Source: Bugula neritina (Eukaryota > Bryozoa > Gymnolaemata > Cheilostomatida > Bugulidae). From it: a stretch of DNA of 64,000 nt. Positions 10,701 through 22,100 of this stretch are shown here, in pieces. The stretch lies in NCBI GenBank assembly GCA_964035545.1, contig OZ037771.1:9286408-9350407 (forward strand). Direction: 5' to 3'. Under the pieces are notes generated by a model that was given only the letters and a program-made list of their open reading frames with translations, had not been told where the DNA came from and made no database searches. The translations under genes were made by a program, and so were the position numbers. Position 1 is the stretch's first letter. Each line of letters opens with the position of its first letter.

Positions 10701-11912
10701 CAATATGGGGCAGAGGGTAAGCGTCCTGTATGGTCACGCTATTGAGTTTACAGTAATCCACACAGAACCGCCAACTTCCGTCTTTCTTCCGGACCAAGAC
10801 GACCGGAGAGCTTCATGCACTATGGACTGGCTCTATGAGGCCGCGGTCCAGAAGTTCCCGGACTTGTCGGCTTACCTCTTTTTCCTTCTCCAACCCCAAC
10901 CTACGTGTGGGTTGCCGGATAGCAACTGTCCCCGCAGCCAGCAGTATCTCATGACAGATGGCTTGTGTCAGGCCTACGTCATGGTCCCCACTGCTGTCAT
11001 TGTACTCGCGCAACAACTTCGCCATAGCCTGGCGTTCCTCATTGCCCGCGTAGCCGTGGCAGGCCGCCTTGTACAATTCCTTGACGTGTGGTGGGACGGT
11101 CCCCCGCTCTCTGCGCGGGCATTGCTGGGGATCTTCCGTCGTATCTCCCAACGACGGTCCCACGTCTCCTTCCTGAACGGAGTGGAAACGGCCCACCATG
11201 GACTCGCCTGGTAGCTTCGCTGACTCCGTGAAGGGGTTTGACACACTGCACTAAGATCTCTCCTCGCGCAGTCAGCTGGTTTAGACTGCTGGCGAGTTGG
11301 ATTCTATCGTGCGCGCCCTCTACCACCCCTAGTCCGGAGATCTGGCTATTATTTACCTTGCAGTGAATGGTAGCCCGGGAGCGACCCGGTGTCGTACAGT
11401 TCCGTACTACCTGCACACCTCCCACTAGAGGGCGGCCGAACTTGTCGACACAGGCGAGCTCTCGCCCGGACATCAATATCGCAGACTTACTGAAGTCAAT
11501 GTGACACCCGTGTTGTTTCAAGAACGGCATCCCGAGGATAGCGTCCTCCTTGAGTTGGCTGACGATGAACGTCTCCTGGATAGCCTGATCTTGGACGCGT
11601 CCTGTCAGCTCTACTATACCATAGAAAGGGATACACAACCCGTCTGCTAGGGTGCCGTATTCCCCATTGTATGGTTCCATCTTGCCTCGGAGTGTAGTGC
11701 TGAGGGTGTCAAAGAGTTGGCGACTTATGAGGTTCGTGGTGCAGCCTGAGTTTATTAAAAAGGTTACAGCTTTACCCGCTATCTTGCCGGGTAAGAAGTA
11801 GCTGTTCCCGTGAGGCTGCACCCTTACTCTTTCTTCGTGCCGTACCTTTGCAGGGGACACCTCTCTCGCTGTGAGTCTGGGGCAAGATGGCCTGCGACGG
11901 TTGCGGACCTAT
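7767..11912 (-). pseudogene. Ty3/gypsy pol (protease, RT, RNase H, integrase), multiply disrupted
   Basis: Domains in order on the minus strand: protease (about 11860-11550, active site LINSGCT), linker, reverse transcriptase (11000-10240, with the catalytic YLDD in the frame 10560-10240), RNase H (10133-9575, with ILDTDASD), integrase zinc finger (QCEICQAS near 9150-9090), integrase core (8986-8606: D in TDHFT, D in HSDQG, E in VVERN, 35 residues between the last two), integrase C-terminal part (8606-8367) and a Pro/Glu-rich tail (8099-7767). Lesions seen: Asp to Asn in the protease active site (codon 11752-11750), an in-frame TAG at 10563-10561 just before the LPFGL motif, frame changes near 10250, 10130 and 9900, and further breaks between the integrase finger and core. 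It cannot make a working polyprotein. Confidence 0.9.
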
Positions 11913-12086
11913 CTCGGTGGGCGAGACGGTGCCTTGTTTGGTGTTTGCACCGGTCCCCATTCAGACTTTGGTGTCGGCAACCCGTCGAATCTGTTATGGA
12001 GTGGCATAGAGAAGGTAGCAGTTGGGCGGTGCCACTTGCCTACCCGCCGTGGCTGTTGCCACTCCCGTGAATTGGTACGCAGCACC

Positions 12087-13067
12087 CTAGGGGGTGGTCT
12101 GCGTTTCTTCTTCCCAGGAAAATTTATCTCCGGCCCGCAGTTGGCGGGAACATCTGCGGGCCGTGTAGTTCAACCTTTGAGATAAAAGAGGACAGTATCT
12201 CCGGAAGTGTCCAGGGTTTCCGCATTCCCAGCAGAAGTTGGTTGATTTCCCCGGTGGTCTCGCCAACGGCCGTGAAGGCTCATAGACGGTGTCTTCTGGG
12301 GGTTGTTGTGTAAGCGCCACCAGCAGCTTGGCCATCATGTCGGTCAGTTGTGCGACCTTCGATGTGAGGATTAGCTGTTCCTCGGCGGCAACTGTGGGGA
12401 GGCCCGCTTTGGTGTCGTCTCCAGTGGCCAGCGGCTCTACTTCCACCTGGCTGGAGACCCCGCGATTTCTATGCATCTGGTTCGCCAGAAGATAGGCTTC
12501 CCCTTCAGCAAGGGCGTCTTCAATCGTCGTGACTCCCCTCGCCAGAAATTGGTGATGGAGCCTTAGGTCGTTGACGGACTGTACAAAGGCATCAAAAGTA
12601 TACCGTTCACGGTTAACTTGAGGCAGATCGCTGTAGGCGATCTGTGCCAGCTTCATCACCGTGGTGGCGTGCTCTTGTAGCGGGGTGCGTGGGTCACGCC
12701 GCAGCCCTTGTAGTCGGGCCCGGGCGTCTAAGGCGGAGATGCCAAAACAGGCCCGCAGCGAAGCAAAGATGCTGTCGATGTCAGGTCCCAACCCATAGGG
12801 TTTGGCCTTGTCCATCAATAACATTCTCAGCTTCAGCAAGGCCACCCGGGCTGGCCATTGGGTGACTTCCATCACATCACCAAACTTCCATATGAACTGC
12901 TCTACTTCTTCCTCACCTGTGAAGGTGGGGGCCTTCAAACGGTACCTGTCAGCGACCAGCTTTCTTTGAACTCCCCTTTCTTCTATTGCGGGGTTCATGG
13001 GAACAACATTATTTTCACGCTCACCTTCTGCCAGCTGTGGGTGTAGTCCAACATTGTTCTCTGCCAT
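12087..13067 (-). CDS. Ty3/gypsy gag of element B
   Basis: A 326-codon open frame starts at the ATG 17 bases past the primer binding site. The capsid-like region (about residues 45-200) is followed by a spacer and a CX2CX4HX4C zinc knuckle (Cys 279, Cys 282, His 287, Cys 292: CWECGNPGHFRRYC). Gag would coat and package element RNA. The frame ends at a TAG at 12089-12087. The pol frame opens only below 11912, so the junction of about 170 bases must be crossed by a frame change, and I see no standard slippery heptamer in phase. Gag is the best-preserved gene of this element. Confidence 0.88.
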   Translation of the reverse strand: MAENNVGLHPQLAEGERENNVVPMNPAIEERGVQRKLVADRYRLKAPTFTGEEEVEQFIWKFGDVMEVTQWPARVALLKLRMLLMDKAKPYGLGPDIDSIFASLRACFGISALDARARLQGLRRDPRTPLQEHATTVMKLAQIAYSDLPQVNRERYTFDAFVQSVNDLRLHHQFLARGVTTIEDALAEGEAYLLANQMHRNRGVSSQVEVEPLATGDDTKAGLPTVAAEEQLILTSKVAQLTDMMAKLLVALTQQPPEDTVYEPSRPLARPPGKSTNFCWECGNPGHFRRYCPLLSQRLNYTARRCSRQLRAGDKFSWEEETQTTP

Positions 13068-13083
13068 TTCTGATATACACCGT

Positions 13084-13101
13084 ATCCCACTGCTGCCACC
13101 A
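13084..13101 (-). other. Primer binding site, tRNA-Leu type (element B)
   Basis: Identical to the 18-base site of element A and one base inside the 5' LTR. The match is to the 3' end of an animal tRNA-Leu with CCA, from memory. Confidence 0.8.
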
Positions 13102-13102
13102 C

Positions 13103-13516
13103 TGTTATGTTTTCTGTTATTGTGGGTGTTGGTGTATAATCAGATTAACGCATGACCAGTAGTTATGCAATCGACTTCACAGATGGGTTGCAGGAGAATA
13201 AGATAATATATTTTTACGATAGATACAACAATAAAACTTTACATTCACTTCAGACAATTTTACAACTCAATATCAAGTGTTCACTGTTTTCCTGCCCAGT
13301 AAGAACTGACGCGAGAGAAGACTGTCCCTGGTGACCTAATCAAGATCTTCATCCTGATTGGAGCTCAGACTGATCATATCACTAGCCACGTGGTCTCCCG
13401 CATGGTACGGGGAATATAGAAACACCGCGACCACCTTTAATCACAATGAAAGACGGAAGCGGCGAGCTCCCTCCTTCATCCATATATATATATATACGAA
13501 TCTGTGAGCCATCACA
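13103..13516 (-). repeat. 5' LTR of element B
   Basis: 414 bp. It differs from the 3' copy by about 20 base changes and a 6-bp insertion (ttggtg near 13126). Confidence 0.92.
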
Positions 13517-13619
13517 TTACTATGACGACTGTTATACTTATTAACACCTCGACTTTAATCATATCACTGAAATAACACCTAATTCTTAAACTGACACTAA
13601 CTGAACAAAAAGTAAAACT

Positions 13620-14700
13620 GAGACATAGTTGTACTAACTGCTAACTACTGCTGCTGCTGCCACTACCAGCACTACTACTAGCACTACTACTAGCACTACC
13701 AGCACTACTACCGGCACTACTACTAGCACTACTACTAGCACTACCAGCACTACTACCGGCACTACTACCAGCACTACTACTAGCATTACTACTAGCATTA
13801 CTACCAGCACTACTACCAGCACTACTACTACTACTAGCGCTACTACTACTAGTACTAGTAGCAGCACTACTACTACTAGTACTAGTAGCATTACTACTAC
13901 TAGTACTAGTAGCAGTACTAATATTTATACTAGACCTGTTGGTATTAATATTAGTGTTAGTATTGCTATCATCACAATGACTATGCGTAATAGTATTACA
14001 TTTACTATTACCATTACTATAAGTATAACGAACACCATAGTTAGTATAGTGATACTAATAGTCTATAGGGCTAGGCATAGGTGTAATTAGGATTACTATG
14101 ACTTATGCTTATAGTTATTACGTATTAGTATTAGTATTACTTATCACTTATTAGCTATTAGTATTAATATAAGTGTGACTATCAATATATTTAATAGCTG
14201 TTAGTATTAGTTCTACTAACAGTAATACTGCCACTTTGTCTCCTGTATTAAACTATATCTTATTTATCAATTAGTTCACTAATTGCTTTGAGATCGAGTT
14301 TCTAGATTCTAGAGTTTAGACAAAGCCAGTTGTGGCGCGGCTTATGTTACTCAGGGTCAAAGTGAAAAACACAATACCCTTGGCGGATGAATGGGGTAAA
14401 TGGTGTTATTAAATTATTAGTAGTAGTAATACTAATAGTAATTGTAATTACCAAGTCTAATTAGCTAACTTTTGTACTTTAGTTTATTGTTATATTGATG
14501 CTGCTATAACCTAGAGGTGGGTCTTTCACAAATTATTTGTTGGCATTATCATTTAGTTTTACTTTTAGCCATAGTCATACTCATAGTGATTTACTTTTAG
14601 TTTCAGCCTATTATCATTAGTATAATTAGTACTACTCAAATACTGTTAGTATTAGTATTACTATTAGGCTATTAAATTTTCGTTTTACTTTTTATTTTTC
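13620..14700. repeat. Low-complexity ACT/AGT-rich DNA
   Basis: It starts with (AGYACTACT)-like and (ACTACTACY)n runs to about 13920 and grades into loose ATTAGTATTAGT words interrupted by ordinary AT-rich sequence. The Val/Leu-rich frame here (13891-13634, minus) is only the translation of the repeat. No gene is seen between 13517 and 14890. Confidence 0.75.
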
Positions 14701-14889
14701 AATTGTATGAAACTTATAGTTGTAATAGTACTATGGTTAATAAGTTATAGTTGTTTATTTTTAAACTCACACTTTGACGAAATGTCGAAGATAATGTCAA
14801 AAACATAATTGCAATGCCATTTTGTTTTGTCATCTTTCTCCCTCCCTCTCCCCCCTCTCTCTCTCTCTGGAATTTCTCTAGATAGAGTA

Positions 14890-16100
14890 TGATGTCTGCA
14901 TGCAAGTCATTAGGTGGCTGCAGAGTTCAATCCGTGACCTGCATATATGGTCACACTATTGGCACCGGAGGTCATCATTCTTCGAAGTGTTTGTTAAGCT
15001 GAACCTATCCTTGTGTCCTGCTCTTAGCTTTCCTATGTTTCTATGTCTCTCATCTTCAAAAGTATGTACGCCGCTATGTAACAGATCTCTATCTGATCCT
15101 TCTGGTAGCATTCCATTCCCAGGTTTCTGTTCTGATATGGCAGCGCTTCATGCTATCTTTGAGACAGTCTTTGAAATGCTTCATCTGTCTACATTGGGAC
15201 CTCTTTTCAGTTTGCAGCTTCCCATAGAGGATTTGCTTCGGTATGCATTTTTTGTCCATTCTGACCAGAGGTCTTGCCAATCGAAGTCTGTTTTCGACGT
15301 TAAGATAATGCTTGGTATCTTTGCTGGTGCATGCCGTTATTTTGCATGCTTAATTTTCCGTAGACCTCATAATTTCCTCATATGGTAATCCTCCAAATTT
15401 TTGATCTTCATACTGTAGGTGGTCTAAACTTCTGAGATGTAGAGTAGTGTTGGAATAATGATCGCTTTATACACCTTCAGTTTTGTAGTCATTTATATTA
15501 TAAATCATTGTCGAAAAAGACTCGCTGCCTCAGTTTGCTGAAAGCAATACTGGCAGCCAGGAGCCATCTGTCGATCTCTCTTCCTAGATCAGCCTTTGAT
15601 GATAGTTTGCTACCTAGATAGACAGTTACCAATCAAACATAGTATTTCACCACCAGCAGTAATCCATACAAGTTAGGTCTAAGTGCGTTCCTGGTCTTGA
15701 CTGACATACAAACTGGGTCTTTTTTGCATTTAGTCGCAGTCTAGGAGCATTATAAGCCTTCTCAAAAGCAGTCATAGCAATCTGGAAATGCTCCTCTAAG
15801 TTAGCTACAAGAGCATTGTCGTTAGCATATTGAAGCTCAAGGACAGAAGTTGCTGATGTTAGTGTCTTTGCTCAAAGTCTGAGTAAGTTAAACAGGTAAT
15901 CAAAAGGTAGTTCAGTTCTATGCCTATGGGTAAATCCTTTTTCACAAGGTATGGTACAGCAAATAAGGATATGGAAAACAGTGTTGAGGCAATTACACAG
16001 CCTTGTTTGACACCAGTTTGCTCCTTGAAAGATTCAGATTGCTGACCATCAACTAAAACCGAGGCCGCCATTTCATCATGAATAAGACGAACCATGGTTG
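14890..16100 (-). pseudogene. LINE reverse transcriptase relic
   Basis: On the minus strand 16095-15859 gives a LINE reverse transcriptase block (MVRLIHDEM... then GVKQGC, domain 4/5 type). About 15850-15720 gives a degenerate catalytic box YAND (normally YADD) followed by LRLNAKKTQ. About 15290-15089 gives the C-terminal GHLVRM/IPKQILYG-type region with RTETWE. Stops and frame changes separate the blocks, so it is dead. It is of the endonuclease-type (RTE/Jockey-like) non-LTR group. The 5' half is missing. The downstream end lies near a CT-rich tract (about 14840-14870). Confidence 0.82.
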
Positions 16101-16614
16101 CAAATTTTGGAACACAGCCACATCAGTATCCCTTTACAAGTTACTATGAGCCAAGCCTACTACTAAGCTAATCTCATTATTGATTAGTCATCAAATATTT
16201 ATAATGATTAAGTAATACTAATACTACTTATATTAACAATTACAATAATGGTGACATTTATGGCAAAACTGGTCTCTTATTTTCAAAGCTAAAGATAAAG
16301 CATTGAAGATAAACCTAAAAATAAGGGTAAAACTAAAAATGAATCTAAAAGTAGTTTTGAACTTGAAGCCCATTAAACTCATCTTCCAACTTCAATCTGA
16401 AGCAAAAACATATTTTATCATAAACAGTAATAAAATGAGAAACGAGTACCTTAAATACAGTACATTAATTTATATATTATAGTTGATGCCTTAATCTTTC
16501 AAACACTAATAAAGTATTAAAATCTTACAAGTTTATTTGAGAGTATGCTCTAGCAGTCTAGCTGCTGGAAAATATCAATTAGTTGAGCAGGTCAAGTCAA
16601 TCAAGTCTACAAGT

Positions 16615-16660
16615 ACTTAAGTCTGCAAGTAATTAAGTCTGCAAGTACTTAAGTTATTTC
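16615..16660. repeat. Short 17-bp tandem repeat
   Basis: Three diverged copies of aagtctgcaagtactta-type units. The rest of 16101-16930 is AT-rich with no gene seen. Confidence 0.6.
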
Positions 16661-16931
16661 AATTTCGACCCAGCTCCAATATACTGTTCCGCAAATTGCA
16701 ATAATTTCTGTGAATTTTCGACATGTGAAATTTAAAGCTCCCTGGGTTCTTCCAGAAAAAGATGCAACAGTTAATGTACTTTAGGTTACTTGAGCTTAAG
16801 TTTTAAGCAGGTGCTAGGGCTTGTTCAGATGGGAATATTGATGAAAGTTTCACAATACTGTGTTGTACAGAATTTGTATTCTATGCATGCTGCTATTTCG
16901 CTCACGTACTACATGTTTATTAGGAGTTGCA

Positions 16932-17463
16932 ATGTCAGCAGCAGTGTTCTCAAGACTCAACTTCCTGTACCACGCAATTGAGGAGCTGGTTAGTAGCGGT
17001 ATTGAGGGCAAGCTAGCTCTGATTCACAGCTACTGCAAGTCATTCGCTCAAATAGCTCAGAAGAAAGTGTTGAGGTTGGATCCTACCATCAGACGAAGAA
17101 TATGCAGGAAGTGTGTGATCTTGCTTATTCCGGGAGTGACTGCTATAGTGAGGTAGGGATGACTTTTCTAGTGGCACTCCTAGTGTGCGGGTGTTACATA
17201 TGGATGTTGGGGTTGTTTCAACTGCTGTAATCGCATCTGACAAAGTCAATAGTGTTGTCAATGTTGAACTTTATTGCTCAGTATTACTTTCTTACATGTT
17301 GTTTCTCTAGTGATGTTCATTGTAGTATTAGTTTCACTATGTTGTAGGCACCGGTCAAAGCGACAGAAACATAAGGTGGTGACTTGTCAGCTTTGTGGAA
17401 CCATGAGGAAATATTATGACCTCTCTGGAAAATCATTTAGCATTGAAGCAAATACTGCAACAG
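16932..17463 (+). CDS. RPP21: Ribonuclease P protein subunit p21 (3' end unresolved)
   Basis: Exons 16932-17152 and 17348-17463 join in phase (V-R codon split AG|G; donor GTAGGG, acceptor TTGTAG). The product matches the Rpp21/Rpr2 family: N-terminal FSRLNFLYHA, a basic helix KKVLRLDPTIRRR, and a zinc ribbon with Cys 58 and 61 (CRKC) and Cys 87 and 90 (CQLC). Rpp21 is a protein subunit of nuclear RNase P/MRP that helps bind precursor tRNA. Human Rpp21 also starts about ten residues before RLNFLY, which supports ATG 16932. After 17463 a GT donor (CAG|GTATTG) could join an exon at 17716 ending almost at once, or one at 17605 giving about 19 more residues. Without splicing the frame stops at 17573. 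About 112 residues are certain, against about 154 in human. Confidence 0.88.
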
Positions 17464-17573
17464 GTATTGTATTCACTAGTATCATGTTGTGTGCAATAAG
17501 TATGGCCAATTTGTTATTTTCTTTCACTAGCAATGTCTCTTGGAAAACAACTCTAATTGAGAAACTGCTATAG

Positions 17574-19194
17574 TTCAATAATTCTAACCATGTATGTTCC
17601 ATTAGTTGTTTTCATTGCAGTTTCTCTAGATTTCAAAACTTGTATTTTGCAACCTGCTGTAATTTCTTTCAGTTGTTACTAAATTTAACCTCATTAATAT
17701 TTTTAATCTTTTAGGCAATGGTTGATATAGTTATGTTCTTCCTTACAATGCTTGCAAACTAGCTACATGAAGTACTTCGTGGGTATTTGGAGTTGTCTCT
17801 CCTCTTATAGCTGAAGACGCTCATCTAATTATCAATTATGTGAGTGTAGGTTGGGTAACGTTACTGCTGAAAATAGGACTTTTGAACATTTATATTATGA
17901 TAACATAGGAGTTTTATAAGCTTATTGAAGCGTTGCAATACATTGATAAAGGTTGTAAGCTTTAATATATGTATTATGTTTATTACTGAATATAATACAA
18001 ATTTACTCTCTTGGAGTTGTCATATTTATGTTTTGCATCAACCAATAACTTAATAAACCTATATTTTGCTTCATAATAACCTTGGTATGTTCTACGAAAC
18101 AGAATGCAATCCAATAAAAATATTAGCTTAAATCAAAATATTATATTGATCTGTTAAATAAAAATTTCTCACCACTTTCAAACGCAACTATTTTTTTTTT
18201 GATAGTCACAAGTGCAAATATCCACATTAAACTGCAGTTGAGCTGGACATCGGAATGTTCCCATTATATTGAAAAACTGTCCCCCGTAAGATGGTATTGC
18301 CTGATGAAATTCTTGGCATTTCGTGCTTCTTTTTACTATATATCTGTAATCATAAAAAGCTAGTTAGATATTTTGCTGTTAGTTCGACACAACATAAAAA
18401 ATTTCTGCTTCATTAGCTATGCATAATTGGCAAGGTTCAAGTGTGAAAGTTCCAAAACAGTGAAGTAAACTGTTTTGGAAACGAATTTTTAGAACTGATT
18501 AGCCTAGTCAAGTTTCAGTCTCCTGGTGCCTTTTCGTGTCGTAAGAAAATCTTCCAGAAAGGAGCTACAAATTTGGAATTGTTTGCCCTTTACATAATTC
18601 ATGTGGAGTTTATTTTTACGATGAACTTGAATCCTGTATTAAGTATAAAATTTAATGTTTCCACATTATTTCTAAATTTTTTTAAAGCCAAAAGATACTA
18701 TAACTACTCATCTATGAAAAGTTGTACCTAAAGCTCTCAATGCTTTTTGTTTCATTCCTCAACAAATATTTTCACAACTCCATATGTCACCAGAACAAGT
18801 TTGTTTTATCATAATAATGGCACAAAGATTTATCGTTGAATATTAGTGCATTGAAAGAGATATTTATATTTGTAATGCAACTCTTTTCATAATCAATCTT
18901 TTTGTCTGACCGACATTGTTAATATTGTGTATATTTATTCTGTGATACTGCTGATCTATCTCTATTTGCAAGATAAGCAATATGGCTGTTGAAGAGGGAT
19001 AAAACTAAAGCTAACTCACATGTTTCCATTCTCCTCGCACCATGACATGGTTGCTAAATCTTTTTCCATTAGTTTTCCTGGTTGTTGACCAACTTGCGCT
19101 ACGAAAAGAGGGCATTTATTTTATACTACATCGTAAAATTCTCTGCAATGTCTGATTATATGAAAACTTCCAGATTTCATCACATGATTCAAAG
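17574..19194. other. Intergenic, no gene seen
   Basis: AT-rich sequence between RPP21 (+) and the Reeler gene (-), apart from a possible last RPP21 exon at 17605-17730. It has AATAAA-like signals near 18053 and no convincing coding frame or repeat family. Confidence 0.6.
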
Positions 19195-22100
19195 TCACTT
19201 ACGTTTGTAATGTTGCCTAGCAGGCATGACAGAACTAGGTGAGGCATACTGTGCTGACTTTCTTGCCATCTCATAGTTTGTGTTCCATCGCTGTGTTGAA
19301 GTCTGCTTGTAAGGGTGTTTGCTTGCCTCACCATACTCAGTATGACTGGTTCTACTACTTGGTTTGATGGCCGTGTTTCTCATTTGAAGTCTTGGTAGAG
19401 AGGTGTGGGCTGATACAACTGCAGAGACATGCAGTGTCTTTGTTGTGAATTTAGTTTGTAGATGTTGCTTGTTTATTATTTGTCGCGGTGCTGCGTTTGT
19501 TCTGAGATACCGTGCTGTGGTTGTATAGGGAGACCGTGTTGTGGTTGTATAGGGAGACCGTGTTGTGGTTGTATAGGGAGACCGTGTTGTGGTTGTATAG
19601 GGAGACCGTGTTGTGGTTGTATAGGGAGACCGTGTTGTGGTTGTATAGGGAGACCGCGTTGTGGTTGTATAGGGAGACCGTGTTGTGGTTGTATATGGAG
19701 ACCGCGTTGTGGTTGTATAGGGATATCGTGTTGTGGCTGTATAGGGATATCGTGTTGTGGTTGTATAGGGATATCGTGTGCCTGATACATGGTGTTTGAT
19801 ATGTTGTTGAGTTGTTGTAGGATATTGTGGTGTTGTGCTACCCAAAGAGCTTTTAAATGTAAGAGGAGAGTTGTGAGGGAAAGTAACTGGTATAATAATG
19901 TCATTCCAGTACTTGAAGGGGGTCTGTGCCAGCACATACCTGCAATATTCTACTTCTCTTGAAAATGTGTGATGAGGCATAATCTAGGGAAGCATGACAA
20001 ATGCTAATATCTATGTATTATATTACTATATGCTTGCATATAATGAAAGTATTGCATCTAATATGACACTTGTTTGCTAAAATTATTGTAATGTTATAAT
20101 TAATAATAATAAAACAATATAAAAAACTAATAAAATAACAACCGGCTACAAAAACTATCATTGGTAATGATCTTTGTGTGAAAATCACTGGTGCTGAGTG
20201 TAATAATTCATATAGTTGCATATATAAAGTTTATGTATAATATTTATGTATCATACACTTTATTATGTGATATGACCATATCAGCAGTATTTTACCAGGA
20301 TACATAGAGGTAGGTGCAGTAATGGAGAAATTGAGAAAAGAAGTTATGTTCTCGCAAAAATTTCAACCCCTGCCCCAAACCAAAATTTACTAATAAAATT
20401 ATAGAGCTTAGGCTATCTCAATTTCTCTACTACCACTCCTAAATGAATACACAGTTTCATTGCTCTGCTTTACCTGCATTGTATATCAGTTACATTGGTG
20501 CCTCTGGGAATCTCCCATTCAGCACGAAAATATGTAGAGTTGGTCCACAAATACTTCACCACACTGGCAACCTAAAGCAGTCGATGAGCAAATAAATCAG
20601 CTATGAAATATTAAAATTTACTTAATAGGAAAATGGATTTCTTTCACACAGACTTTTTCACCAAAGCGTGTTTAGTTGTGAACTGTCATTTTAATTATGA
20701 GCTGTGCATTTATTTCAGATAACTAGTTGTTTGATATATAAGCATCTAGTAAAATTACTCAGTGAAAAAGTGTTTCCAATATATTCATTTAGAAAGAAAC
20801 TAGATTAAATATCAATATCAAAAACAATTTACTTTTTATTTGATTGCATATTTAAAAAATGGCTAATGCTTCTAGTAAAGTTGACACAGGTCAAAGAAGA
20901 AAACAGAAATTCCATCCATATATGAGTAAGCAACAGATGGAAAAGCTGGTATATTTTATTCGGAATAAATGGAACTGGTTGATGTATGCAGCATAGAGTT
21001 GACCTCAGAGATCTTCAATTACTTTCTCATGTGTCATTTTATTGGCATAAGGCTTGAAAGGCTCTTCTTAATGTCATAGTAATTAACATATTGAAATGGC
21101 GCATTGCCTCATTGAACAGTTGGATTGCAATTCACTAGAACCAATATCTTCTGTACATCTGCACAGATATCGATGCTCTTCATAAATAAACAGCATTTAC
21201 GTTGGCTTGTAAACATAAATAAAAGTAACAAAATACCAATAAAAGAGTATTAAAAACTGTCTATTTTACATGCATGTAGTGATTGTCTTAATAATGAGGC
21301 TATATAAAGCATGTATAGACCTTGTTTGCTTATAATGTTACTATGTTATTTGTTTGTGGTAATTAATGATAGTCAGCATAAAAGGACGCTGGTGCATCAT
21401 TGTGTTATAGTGCAAAAATGAACAAATATTAAATCGGTTTCATGCATGTACAATGAAATTGAAACTTCTATAAAATTTATTAAAACATATATTGGGAAAT
21501 GAAGCACGAGATTGAATTGCAAATTTTTATAAATAAATTGTGGCAAACATAAAAGATAGGCAACTACTAAGCTTACCAACTACTGCAATGTTTGGCTTAT
21601 ATATAATTGTACAAGTACTAACAAAACAAAGGAGTCTAGCGAAATTTCAAACTATAACTGCTACCATTGCATTTGTAGCATATTGGTTACAACTTATAAA
21701 TATTGTCCCCAACCTGCAGATATTAGCTAATGTTATTATAACAAATGAGTTTAAGTTTTTAATGTTTTTAGAGTACATCCTTCAAAATAATTTTCACTGA
21801 GAAAGTACTTGATCCTCGCAATTAAGTTATGTTTCAAAATTAATAAGAGCAACTTAATTTCGAAGCAAGGCACATGGATCCAACTTAAGGGAGTAACCCC
21901 AATGCTACCTAAACTGTAAACATTTGCTAAATTCAAACATTTAGAATATGTTGGCTATTTAGTAGATACCATTCTGACGACTTACCCCATTAGGGCATCT
22001 TACAACTCGGTATTCACCAGACAGCCCTTTGTACCACCCTCGGAAAGTAGCATCTCCGTTGGAATCCACAACAGTCAATACTAATCCAGAAAACAATATA

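Larger units (their letters stand above)
5877..13516 (-). mobile_element. Ty3/gypsy LTR retrotransposon B, full length but decayed
   Basis: Two LTRs (13103-13516 as 5', 5877-6284 as 3') enclose, in minus-strand order, a tRNA-Leu primer site, gag, protease, reverse transcriptase, RNase H, integrase, a pol tail, an extra 1.4-kb region with coding-like frames, and a G-rich polypurine tract. The flanks ttat (5873-5876) and ttac (13517-13520) are probably a 4-bp target duplication with one change. Hand alignment of the LTRs gives about 20 substitutions and one 6-bp indel in roughly 408 bases, about 5 percent divergence, so the insertion is not recent. Gene order protease-RT-RNase H-integrase places it in the Ty3/gypsy (Metaviridae-type) group. 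Confidence 0.93.

Noticed and set aside
11810-12185. Plus-strand frames of 86-104 codons
   Set aside because: Antisense to the gag-pol junction of element B. The GC-rich DNA opens many frames.
13634-13891. 85-codon Val/Leu frame on the minus strand
   Set aside because: Repeat translation of ACT/ACC-rich low-complexity DNA.
19462-19799. Plus-strand frames of 95-107 codons rich in Cys-Gly or Leu-Tyr
   Set aside because: Antisense shadows of the 24-bp array. The minus strand is the coding one, supported by splice phase and the Reeler domain.
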